NCBI GenBank assembly: GCA_049694275.1
Contig: JBAVQS010000205.1
Coordinates: forward strand, 1-11,029
Origin: JBAVQS01 sp049694275
GTDB lineage: Bacteria > Chloroflexota > Anaerolineae > UBA4142 > SHND01
DNA length: 11,029 bases
Reading direction: 5' to 3'
Shown: positions 1 to 6,525 of the stretch, piece after piece
Layout: each line of letters begins with the position of its first letter
Numbering within the stretch: the stretch's first letter is position 1
Position numbers and translations under genes: made by a program
The notes under the pieces: generated by a model
Told to the model about the DNA's origin: nothing
Databases searched by the model: none
Seen by the model: the letters and a program-made list of their open reading frames with translations, nothing else

Positions 1-1161
1 TCAATGCGATTACAACTTGCGCTTTGCCCATCCTTTCGATTGGAAATGGTCCTGTCGCCAATTTCAGTACTGGCTCAACAACACGCCTGGTTTAATTCGT
101 TGCAAAACTTAGGCTTCAGGTCACTAGTACCCATATCGGACCCTAGAATGCTCGCCTATCAGCGCCGATCTTTCAAGACAGAACTATTAGCCGCTATACG
201 ACTAGCAACCACTGACAGAATCAAACGTCTAAAATGCCGACCTGAATGGCTTAATGGCAATGATTTTCACAGGCTCAGTGAGGACGTGGGCTTGGAAGTG
301 CTGTCACAAGAGTTAGAAGAAATCTCTGGAATGATTGGCCTTCTTCACTATTTGGGAGCGGAGGATGCCAGTTTGAAAGACTTGATACCAGGCTTGGGGA
401 AGGCCTTTATTTCCATTCAAGGATGCGCGGAAATTGTTGCTCAATTAACCCGACTTTATAATACCAAGCAGATTACCTCACGCGACATTCGACCTGATTG
501 GAAAATCTGGCCGCTTCCTGATGGTATTACTACTCTTGAGAATGTAATTGGGAGCAAACAGTCCCTAGAAACCAAGTTCTTGGACTTGGTAGTTGAGAAA
601 GTAAATGGAAAACACGAGTTTAAACATCTCTTGGAAGGAATAACAGATCAGGCTACTGCCTCTGCCCTTTTTCCATTGAAGGAGAAAGCCGACTCTCCCG
701 AAAAGGATAACCGTGATAGCATAGACACTCTTTCTTCTGCACGTACTGCATCCACATCGACCCCATCAAGACGCCAAATTGCGCTTAAACGTTGGCGCCG
801 CGCCGAGGAACAAGTCATGACGGTGCTAAGAGATCGTGGCTGGGAGGTTTCTGATGTCTCACGGCAGAAGGTTGGTTACGATCTGGAAGTAAAAGTCCCC
901 GAAGGTCAATTGGTTTATATTGAGGTCAAGTCGATTGATTACCCTGGAAAGGAATTTACATTGACGATTAATGAAAGAAGTGCAGCTGAAGAAAAAGGAA
1001 CAAATTACGTGATTGCCCTTGTACATTCTACTGAAGAATCCATTGAAATAACGTTTATACGGGATCCGGTGAACAACGTAAAAATGGAACGTCAAGTTAA
1101 GGAATGGGTTTGGGAATGCTCTGAATATAATTTTCTGCCAGAAATATTCCCGGCGATTTGA
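1..1161 (+). CDS. DUF3883 (NO VEIN C-terminal) domain protein, 3' part
   Basis: Open from the window edge to TGA at 1159-1161; the frame has no stop before the first ATG (position 4), so it is probably the end of a longer gene. Numbering from that ATG (385 aa), residues ~55-215 are mainly helical with no motif I recognise, ~225-256 is a Ser/Thr-rich linker, and ~257-385 matches DUF3883. The supporting motifs are a helix with E268/E269, GYDLEV (D293), YIEVKS (E307, K309) and an FTLTINE...A...G..Y segment. D-x(n)-E-x-K is the PD-(D/E)XK nuclease signature. In known proteins this domain sits at the C-terminus of large sacsin-like ATPases, helicases and restriction-type proteins, often in defence loci. 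Its GC content (roughly mid-40s %) is well below that of the downstream genes, which suggests transfer. Family call is firm; whole-protein function is unknown. Confidence 0.75.
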   Translation, partial: SMRLQLALCPSFRLEMVLSPISVLAQQHAWFNSLQNLGFRSLVPISDPRMLAYQRRSFKTELLAAIRLATTDRIKRLKCRPEWLNGNDFHRLSEDVGLEVLSQELEEISGMIGLLHYLGAEDASLKDLIPGLGKAFISIQGCAEIVAQLTRLYNTKQITSRDIRPDWKIWPLPDGITTLENVIGSKQSLETKFLDLVVEKVNGKHEFKHLLEGITDQATASALFPLKEKADSPEKDNRDSIDTLSSARTASTSTPSRRQIALKRWRRAEEQVMTVLRDRGWEVSDVSRQKVGYDLEVKVPEGQLVYIEVKSIDYPGKEFTLTINERSAAEEKGTNYVIALVHSTEESIEITFIRDPVNNVKMERQVKEWVWECSEYNFLPEIFPAI

Positions 1162-1253
1162 TAATAATCTGCATTGTAGGTGGAGTTGACTTAACACCAT
1201 CATCGCTTCAAGCAAGATTTGGAGGCGGGGCATGAATCCGAGTAAATAGAATC

Positions 1254-1288
1254 AAGAAGAGGGGGGCAAATCCCCGCCTCTTCTTTTT
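1254..1288 (+). terminator. Rho-independent terminator after the DUF3883 gene
   Basis: AAGAAGAGG pairs with CCTCTTCTT and GGGG with CCCC, giving a 13-bp stem with one bulged G (1276) and a 5-nt loop, directly followed by a run of five T. It lies 92 nt after the DUF3883 stop and 61 nt before the DinB start, so it insulates the two genes. There is no matching T run on the other strand. Confidence 0.85.
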
Positions 1289-1349
1289 CATAAGCCTGAT
1301 AACCTTCCAAAAACTCCATTGTTTTTGAGTGAGAGGAGAAGGAAAATCC

Positions 1350-1835
1350 ATGAACCCAGAGCAAATGACTCTCGCCGAGATTTACCAGGGGTGGGAAGAA
1401 TATCAGCGCAAGATTGTAGCGGCGCTGGCCCCATTGACCGCAGAGCAGCTCGCGTTCCGGGCCGCTCCGTCTTTACGCCCGATTGGCAATATCGCCGCGC
1501 ATATGATTGGCGCGCGGGCTCGCTGGTTTCACAATTTATTGGGTGAAGGGGGAGCCGAGATGGAGGCGCTGGCGAGGTCGGACCGCCCTGGCACGCCCAC
1601 GCTTTCGGCAACAGAGCTGGTTCAGAGGCTGGAGGCAACCTGGAGGTTGATGACCGAGGCGCGCACGCGTTGGACGCCGGCTGATTGGGAGCGGACCTAT
1701 CCGGGCGAGGACGGCGATCCAACCGTGCTGACCAAAAGCTGGGTAATCTGGCACCTGATTGAGCATGACGCGCATCACGGCGGTGAGATTTCGCTTACGC
1801 TCGGCATGCACGGACTCGCGGCCCCAGACCTCTGA
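1350..1835 (+). CDS. DinB / DUF664-like family protein
   Basis: 161 aa. The ATG at 1350 is chosen over an upstream in-frame GTG (1329) because a purine-rich Shine-Dalgarno (about 1335-1342, GGAGAAGG) sits 7 nt before it and the protein then starts cleanly with helix 1. The pattern is a DinB-like four-helix bundle: GNIAAHMIGARARWFHNLL supplies H51 in helix 2, and HLIEHDAHHGGE supplies H139 and H142/H143 in the last helix. In this superfamily such a His triad binds a divalent metal. Members include thiol-dependent S-transferases (bacillithiol or mycothiol) and many uncharacterised proteins; the substrate here cannot be read from sequence. The gene follows a terminator and ends 4 nt from the convergent DUF4185 gene. 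No clear promoter was found in 1289-1349. Confidence 0.85.
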   Translation: MNPEQMTLAEIYQGWEEYQRKIVAALAPLTAEQLAFRAAPSLRPIGNIAAHMIGARARWFHNLLGEGGAEMEALARSDRPGTPTLSATELVQRLEATWRLMTEARTRWTPADWERTYPGEDGDPTVLTKSWVIWHLIEHDAHHGGEISLTLGMHGLAAPDL

Positions 1836-1839
1836 TGCC

Positions 1840-3195
1840 TTACTCGACCTTGAGGCGTGATTTCATAAGGACGACGACGTAGGGATTCCACGTCGAGAGG
1901 GTATAGTACAGGTCCAGTTCCCCGCCCTGGGCCTTCGTCCAGCGCTCCACGACATACGGAGCGTAGTCACCCCCCTCGACAGCATCCGGGTTGGCCTGGC
2001 CTGTTCCGATCACCGGCCCTGCGAGCCCGTCGTCCGGTTTAATGTGAGGATCATGGATGAATTTGCCGAGGCCGCCGTCCCGAACTTCATTGAACACAAT
2101 CTGCGGGTCGCTCCAGGGGCCCCACGGCGTGCGGGAATACGAGAAGAGGATGCCGCGGGGCGCGGGCTCACGGCTGTCATAGGTCATCAACCACATCCCT
2201 AGATCCTTGCACCACGTCACGGAGAGATCGCCCAGGGTACCGTTCCTGGCGACCGGTTGGGCATCCGACTCGTTCGCGCTCCAGGTCGGCGCGCCCGCCG
2301 CATCCAGCCCTGCAAAATAGCGAGTCCCTTTCCCTGTCTCGAAATTCGCGGCGGGTACGATGGAGAGATAGGCGTCGCTCTGGCGATACTGCGCGGTCCC
2401 CCAGATCAGGATAAACGGCCCACCGTCAGGCAGGCCCGCTAGCGCCCCAGGGTCCGGCTCGGCGTGCAGCGACATCGTGAGAAATCGCCCCGCTGGGGAC
2501 TGAGAAATCGTGCGAAGCGGCTGGAATGCTGCCGGGGGTGTAAACTTGACGAGCACGGAGCGATCCGTGGACCAATCCGTCGCATGGTTCGTCCTGACCG
2601 CGATATACATCTGACCTCCGAGGCTGATGCCGCCGATGGGCGTTTCGAACGCGCCCATGCTGATGCCCGGCGGCTGGACCGTCAAATAGTCTTTGCCCGC
2701 AGTCAGGAAATCCAATCGAACGCCTTGCTCCGGATCGAGCGCGTCCGTCGTCGCGACCGTGTCGAGCGCCCGGCCCAACCGGCCCACGGTGTCGCCAAAC
2801 AGAAAATACACGCGTCCCTGGTGCTCGAAGGAATAGCCGAGGTCGGTACCCTCGATCCCGTAACGCGTATACGTCTGGCTCAGGGTCGGCTTGTGAAACT
2901 GTTTGTCCTCCTCACCTAAAAGCTGCTCCAGCTTGACGGTCGAATCGGGAACATATTGGAGGACCGGGCCGGAGGCTGTAGGTTGTGGGGCTATAGTAAG
3001 AGTCGCGGGCATGGGAAAAGGTGCGCTCGTAGGTAAAGCCGTACTCGCGGGCGTAACCACGACCGGTCGAGTCTCGCGACGGGACGGCTCGCGCGTAGGT
3101 GCGGCGACGACGGCGATTGTCGGAGGCGGCGTGGCCGCAGCCGGAGCGCACGCGCCGAGCAAGAACATTAAACCGAGAAATCCCCAAACGCGCAT
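1840..3195 (-). CDS. DUF4185 domain lipoprotein (possible glycoside hydrolase)
   Basis: 451 aa. Signal peptide with lipobox LLGAC (lipidated C16), then a Pro/Thr/Ala-rich linker (~17-78), so the domain should be displayed outside the membrane. The domain runs ~88-450 with the DUF4185 hallmarks GTDLG (116-120) and YFLFGDT (130-136), and ends with STWNPY...LMKSRL, as these beta-propeller proteins usually do. Family knowledge: mycobacterial DUF4185 proteins were shown to be endo-D-arabinofuranases and founded GH183. Whether this member cleaves arabinan is inference. It starts 17 nt after the stop of the GH-A-like gene with a GGAG Shine-Dalgarno in the gap, so it is almost certainly the last gene of that operon. 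It is convergent with the DinB gene with 4 nt between stops; I see no separate terminator. Confidence 0.85.
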   Translation of the reverse strand: MRVWGFLGLMFLLGACAPAAATPPPTIAVVAAPTREPSRRETRPVVVTPASTALPTSAPFPMPATLTIAPQPTASGPVLQYVPDSTVKLEQLLGEEDKQFHKPTLSQTYTRYGIEGTDLGYSFEHQGRVYFLFGDTVGRLGRALDTVATTDALDPEQGVRLDFLTAGKDYLTVQPPGISMGAFETPIGGISLGGQMYIAVRTNHATDWSTDRSVLVKFTPPAAFQPLRTISQSPAGRFLTMSLHAEPDPGALAGLPDGGPFILIWGTAQYRQSDAYLSIVPAANFETGKGTRYFAGLDAAGAPTWSANESDAQPVARNGTLGDLSVTWCKDLGMWLMTYDSREPAPRGILFSYSRTPWGPWSDPQIVFNEVRDGGLGKFIHDPHIKPDDGLAGPVIGTGQANPDAVEGGDYAPYVVERWTKAQGGELDLYYTLSTWNPYVVVLMKSRLKVE

Positions 3196-3212
3196 ATTTC
3201 ACTCCATCCTAA

Positions 3213-4634
3213 TCACGGCACGGCCCCGCCGAGGGGTGATGTCTCAAGGAGGATCGGTTTGACCCCGATGGTGACTGCCCCGCCTTGCGTGAGCTTGACC
3301 GTGCTCCCGGCCAGATCCCGATAATCGACATAGTCAGGGCCGGGTGCGTACGATTTCGTGCTGTGCGTGGTCCACATTACCAATCCCTTGTACCCGCCGG
3401 GCCGCGACAGCTTGCACGTCCAGGCGCCATCCACGGCCGATGCGCACGGCTCGCTCATCGTTGCGCCCACCAGCCAGTTGTAAACCTGATTGAACGCCAT
3501 TCCCGCCTGGGTCGGCGCGCCGGCAGTGGTCTCAATCGTGCCCCAGTGAAAGGTGGAAGGATCGCCCCACGTGAACCAGGCGACCATTTGCAGATTATCC
3601 GAATAGTGCAAGCCAGCCTGGAGCAGGTACCAGTGCGTCAGCCAGGCGGTTTGTGTATCCGCATCGGTCAAGGTTCCATTGCCCCAACTCCCTTCGGTAT
3701 CGAGCATCGGTTTCCCGGCCAGCCCATGTTGATCGAATACCTGGCGCATCTGGTTGGCCTTGGTCACGATTGATCCATAGCAGTTCGTAAACTCTTTGCA
3801 ACCCGCGGTCGAATCCTCTTCGGGCATCGGAAACAGGGTGACTCCTTTTTGCTCCGCAATATAGCCGTGGAACGCGCCGCCATCGGCGTATTTCGCGCCG
3901 CCCGCATCGAGATAACTTGCCATCCAGGTTGTGCCACTGGTTTTGGCCACGCCGCCGACCGGACCCGCGACCGAAGGGGTCAAGAGCATCGAGTGCGGAT
4001 CAGCATGGACGATGGGATAAGCCGCTTGCGCGAGATTCAACATATCGGTCTGGTAGCCGGTCCAGAAAAGGTTGATATTCATTTCGTTCCACAGCTCATA
4101 ATAGCGGACATGGGGCATGGTGACGCCATTGTAATGATTCATCACCGCCGCGACGAAATGGGTCCAGTCTTGAATATTGGCCGGACCGGATGTACAGCGC
4201 GCCGTGCCCTTGTCCGTGATGCACGAACGTGGATCGGCGGCCGCCCAGGGCGGCGTTATTCCCAGTGTAATCGCCAGGCTCACGGTATTGGTCGCATCGA
4301 CCAATCCATGGGCTACCGCGTTGTCGACATACCGGTCAAAGAGAGAAAAATCGTAGGCGCCCCTGGACCGCTCGATCCAGGCCCATGCGCCGATCTCTGG
4401 GTGCGCGAGCGTCCCAAAGGTGAGCTGTGGATAATCGGTCCCGTTGACCGTCGTCATTGCAAAGAAGGATGGCGGGATGACCTGGGGGTCGGAGCTGGCG
4501 ACAGCCGGCGGGATTGTGTTTGTGAGCGCGGGGGCATGGGTCGGCCCGACAGACGAAGCGCTCGGTGCAGGCGCACACGCGGCCAACAGCCCAAGCGCAA
4601 TTGCCGAAATGATCAATCGGAATAGCCTGTGCAT
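3213..4634 (-). CDS. Clan GH-A-like glycoside hydrolase lipoprotein
   Basis: 473 aa from the ATG at 4634, chosen because it places a clean signal peptide and lipobox (LLAAC, C20) at the N-terminus. The frame extends upstream, but that part lies inside the palindromic repeat at 4658-4700; no good Shine-Dalgarno precedes any of the candidate starts. After a short linker (~21-52) comes a TIM-barrel-like domain (~53-395). ELWNEMN carries the likely acid/base E184 (the Asn-Glu pair typical of clan GH-A). LDTEGSWG carries the likely nucleophile E314; spacing of 130 residues is normal for the clan. Residues ~396-465 look like a C-terminal beta domain. The overall pattern is nearest GH39/GH5-like cellulase or xylosidase families, but I cannot assign a family or substrate. 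Cysteine pairs (138/147, 279/285, 397/407) fit an exported protein. Confidence 0.75.
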   Translation of the reverse strand: MHRLFRLIISAIALGLLAACAPAPSASSVGPTHAPALTNTIPPAVASSDPQVIPPSFFAMTTVNGTDYPQLTFGTLAHPEIGAWAWIERSRGAYDFSLFDRYVDNAVAHGLVDATNTVSLAITLGITPPWAAADPRSCITDKGTARCTSGPANIQDWTHFVAAVMNHYNGVTMPHVRYYELWNEMNINLFWTGYQTDMLNLAQAAYPIVHADPHSMLLTPSVAGPVGGVAKTSGTTWMASYLDAGGAKYADGGAFHGYIAEQKGVTLFPMPEEDSTAGCKEFTNCYGSIVTKANQMRQVFDQHGLAGKPMLDTEGSWGNGTLTDADTQTAWLTHWYLLQAGLHYSDNLQMVAWFTWGDPSTFHWGTIETTAGAPTQAGMAFNQVYNWLVGATMSEPCASAVDGAWTCKLSRPGGYKGLVMWTTHSTKSYAPGPDYVDYRDLAGSTVKLTQGGAVTIGVKPILLETSPLGGAVP

Positions 4635-4657
4635 TTGGATTACGCCAAGAATCATGT

Positions 4658-4700
4658 CGTAGGGGCGAACCGCAGGGCGAACGAGCCGTTCGCCCCTACG
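4658..4700. repeat. Palindromic TAGGGGCG-type repeat
   Basis: Perfect 13-bp inverted arms (4658-4670 and 4688-4700, CGTAGGGGCGAAC and its complement) with a 17-nt centre that repeats GGGCGAAC at 4675-4682. It sits between the phosphoesterase stop and the glycoside hydrolase start, so their shared transcript would carry a strong hairpin without a T run. REP-like palindromes with this core are widely dispersed in Chloroflexota and other environmental genomes (from memory). Confidence 0.8.
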
Positions 4701-4707
4701 CACCAGA

Positions 4708-6282
4708 TCACTGACCGGGTAGGGAAGCAGGGCCCGGTTTTGGGTTGGTGGGCAAAACCATCGGCGCTCGGGGCGGCTGAGAGAAATCGAAATCCGAGGT
4801 CAGGTCGCCGAGTTGCGATGCATTCTCGCGCACGTCGGGACGCGTGTCAGGGCGACCGTCGGTTTGCGGGTCGATGCGCTGTCCGTTCAGATACACATCT
4901 TCGATGAATTTCAGGTAGGCATCAAAGGAAAGGGTCTGATGGTCGATATAACTCTTTCTGGCGTACGGGCTGATGACCAAGCCCGGGACTCGCAGGCCGT
5001 AACCGTTTTCGTCCACCTTCGGCGGAACTACGTGGTCATAGAATCCGCCCCAATCATCCCAGGATAAAAAGATCGCCGTACTGTCCCAGTCGGGACCTTG
5101 CATCGCCGCGTTGATCAGCGATGTAACATACGCCTGACCGTCGCTGATCTTGGCCGGCGGGTGCTCGCTCACGGTGTTTTCGGGGACGATCCACGAAACG
5201 GCCGGCAAAGTTCCATTCTTGGCCGCCGTCAAGTACTTGTCCACAGTCTGGATATTCGCCAGTTGATTGTCTTGTTTGACCGTGTCAAAAGCGGGGAGCG
5301 GGTTCCAGATTCCGGGTACATTCAGCTTTTGTGTCTTGGTCTGACAAAGCATCGCATCGTCTGCACAGTCCGGCTCACTGCCTTCGCTGAGATAGTACGC
5401 CCACGAGATATTTGCTTTGTGCAGGAGAAACGTCAGATCGGTCCAGGCATAATCCAGTTTACCCGCATTCGCTTGTACGAGTGAGGTGCCTTTAACACCT
5501 TTGAGGGAAGGACCATCCAGCGCACTCTTGCAGCTCATCGGGTCACCGGTATTGGTGCATTCGGCAGACCAGGCCGAGACCATAAAGAGGTGCGATGGCA
5601 AACTCCACGATGCATTGGGCTCAAACATCCTGTCCTGCAAAACGAAATTCTGCGCGTAGGTCCAGTAATTTGGAATCTCGCGCGCGTCGTGCCACCCCAT
5701 GACATCGGGCGTTTTACCGGCAACGCAGCCGGGGGTATCCGGATTCTTGGCTTTGCAGGCTTTCGCCCCCTCGCGGAAAGCGGCGATAAAGCCGTCCATT
5801 TTTCCGCCATTGATATCGGTGGTGGCAGAATTTGCCGCGTGCGGTCCGCCGGCGTTGATGTCTTGTGCATCATGATACGGCTTGACGCACTGGTTCGTTT
5901 GCGCGTCGTTTGCGCAGACAGTTGGCACGCCGTTCTGCATCGGGATACCGTCGGCGCCGGGGAACGTGCCAAAATAGTGGTCGAACGACCGGTTCTCCTG
6001 CATGATGATGACGATGTGCTTAATCTTGTCACGTACAAGGGTGGCTTGATTGGTCACAGTGGGAATGGACGTAGACGATGGCGCCGGTAAATTCGTCGGC
6101 GACGGCAAATTGGTCGGCGACAGCTCGGTTGTCGCGGTCTCTCTGCGTCGCGGGTCGCGAGTCGCGACGGCCACAGGGGACGGCGCCCCGGTCGTGGCGG
6201 TCGGCGCGGCCGCGGGCGTCGAACACGCGGCGAGCAAGACCAGTACAAATACAGATGCAATCCAGCGAAATAGCTTGAACAT
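4708..6282 (-). CDS. PF04185 phosphoesterase lipoprotein (acid phosphatase/phospholipase C-like)
   Basis: 524 aa. Start fixed by an excellent Shine-Dalgarno (AAGGAGG) ending 5 nt before the ATG. The signal peptide ends in lipobox LLAAC (C20), followed by a Pro/Thr/Ser-rich linker (~21-80) containing SPTNLP twice in tandem. The PF04185 domain begins with KHIVIIMQENRSFDHYFGTF (88-107); E96 and N97 belong to the metal-site motif. It also has SHLFMVSA and WDDWGGFYDHV (408-418), then a segment ending in GLVISPYAR, all typical of the alkaline-phosphatase-fold phosphoesterases. These cleave phosphomonoesters or phospholipid head groups outside the cell; which one applies here is not decided by sequence. 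The C-terminal tail is Pro-rich. First gene of a three-lipoprotein run, behind a promoter and structured leader. Confidence 0.92.
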   Translation of the reverse strand: MFKLFRWIASVFVLVLLAACSTPAAAPTATTGAPSPVAVATRDPRRRETATTELSPTNLPSPTNLPAPSSTSIPTVTNQATLVRDKIKHIVIIMQENRSFDHYFGTFPGADGIPMQNGVPTVCANDAQTNQCVKPYHDAQDINAGGPHAANSATTDINGGKMDGFIAAFREGAKACKAKNPDTPGCVAGKTPDVMGWHDAREIPNYWTYAQNFVLQDRMFEPNASWSLPSHLFMVSAWSAECTNTGDPMSCKSALDGPSLKGVKGTSLVQANAGKLDYAWTDLTFLLHKANISWAYYLSEGSEPDCADDAMLCQTKTQKLNVPGIWNPLPAFDTVKQDNQLANIQTVDKYLTAAKNGTLPAVSWIVPENTVSEHPPAKISDGQAYVTSLINAAMQGPDWDSTAIFLSWDDWGGFYDHVVPPKVDENGYGLRVPGLVISPYARKSYIDHQTLSFDAYLKFIEDVYLNGQRIDPQTDGRPDTRPDVRENASQLGDLTSDFDFSQPPRAPMVLPTNPKPGPASLPGQ

Positions 6283-6286
6283 GGTT

Positions 6287-6296
6287 CCCTCCTTTT
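6287..6296 (-). promoter_or_regulatory. Strong ribosome binding site of the phosphoesterase
   Basis: Reads AAAAGGAGGG on the minus strand. It decides the start at 6282. The stop codon of the possible upstream ORF (TAA, 6297-6295) overlaps its first bases, an arrangement that would allow translational coupling. Confidence 0.8.
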
Positions 6297-6417
6297 ACTC
6301 GAACACCGCGCAAAAACAAAACAGCCCTTGCCCACGCGCGCAACGCGTCGAGCAACGGCTGTCGATAATGCTCTGCCAGCTGTTTGGCTCACCCTTATCG
6401 GTAAGGCGAAATGGCAC
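6295..6417 (-). CDS. Possible 40-residue upstream leader ORF
   Basis: A GTG at 6417-6415 with GGAG 9 nt upstream opens 40 codons ending in TAA inside the Shine-Dalgarno of the phosphoesterase. The product would start VPFRLTDKGEPNSW and hold four cysteines (22, 26, 34, 36) in its last half. The terminator-like hairpin (6312-6360) lies within it, so translation could affect hairpin formation. Against it: GTG start, short length, and the Phe/Cys-rich end is simply what the T-rich tract encodes. Low confidence; recorded because its position is striking. Confidence 0.2.
   Translation of the reverse strand: MPFRLTDKGEPNSWQSIIDSRCSTRCARGQGLFCFCAVFE
6312..6360 (-). terminator. Terminator-like hairpin within the phosphoesterase leader
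   Basis: On the minus strand AGCC, TTGCTC and ACGCG pair with CGCGT, GGGCAA and GGCT around a TTGCG loop (one G:G mismatch, one bulged G), giving about 15 pairs, then GTTTTGTTTTT. It lies ~120 nt after the predicted transcription start and ~30 nt before the start codon. It may be an intrinsic attenuator of the lipoprotein operon, the terminator of the upstream phosphotransferase gene, or both. Confidence 0.65.
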
Positions 6418-6485
6418 CGGTTGTTTCTCCTTTTGAACAACTGCGGCGCGAACCCGGACCGGGCCGGGAAGGGTGAACGATGCAA

Positions 6486-6514
6486 ATGATAAGCGAAGAG
6501 AGAGGCCGTGTCAA
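6486..6514 (-). promoter_or_regulatory. Sigma-70 promoter of the lipoprotein operon
   Basis: TTGACA (6514-6509), exactly 17 bp spacer, TATCAT (6491-6486). It begins 11 bp after the phosphotransferase stop codon and points at the phosphoesterase gene. The -35 matches consensus fully and the -10 at five of six positions. Confidence 0.8.
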
Positions 6515-6525
6515 GGGGGGTGCGG

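Larger units (their letters stand above)
6283..6480 (-). promoter_or_regulatory. Long structured 5' leader of the phosphoesterase operon
   Basis: About 195 nt lie between the predicted transcription start (~6479) and the ATG at 6282. In transcript order it holds a GC-rich stretch with CCCGG/CCGGG, a perfect 6-bp hairpin (6420-6441, GTTGTT/AACAAC) whose loop carries AAAAGGAGA, a TGCCA/TGGCA pair enclosing a CCTTA-CCGA-TAAGG hairpin, a terminator-like hairpin (6312-6360), and the ribosome binding site. The order aptamer-like part, terminator, ribosome site is that of an attenuator. It matches no riboswitch class I could recall (TPP, cobalamin, c-di-GMP and c-di-AMP were considered). Confidence 0.4.

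Noticed and set aside
1232..1249. Five-codon ORF (MNPSK) with GGAGG upstream, just before the terminator
   Set aside because: Too short to call; could be the remnant of a lost gene start, but nothing else supports it.
1836..1839. Terminator between the convergent DinB and DUF4185 genes
   Set aside because: Only 4 nt lie between the stops and no T-tracted hairpin was found on either strand there.
3849..4625. 258-codon plus-strand ORF
   Set aside because: Antisense to the glycoside hydrolase, which has signal peptide, catalytic motifs and operon context; the long open frame is a high-GC shadow.
6361..6480. Known riboswitch (TPP, cobalamin, glutamine, c-di-GMP, c-di-AMP)
   Set aside because: Only short fragments resemble consensus elements (e.g. 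CGTTCACCC, GGTGCC); the required core motifs are missing in each case.
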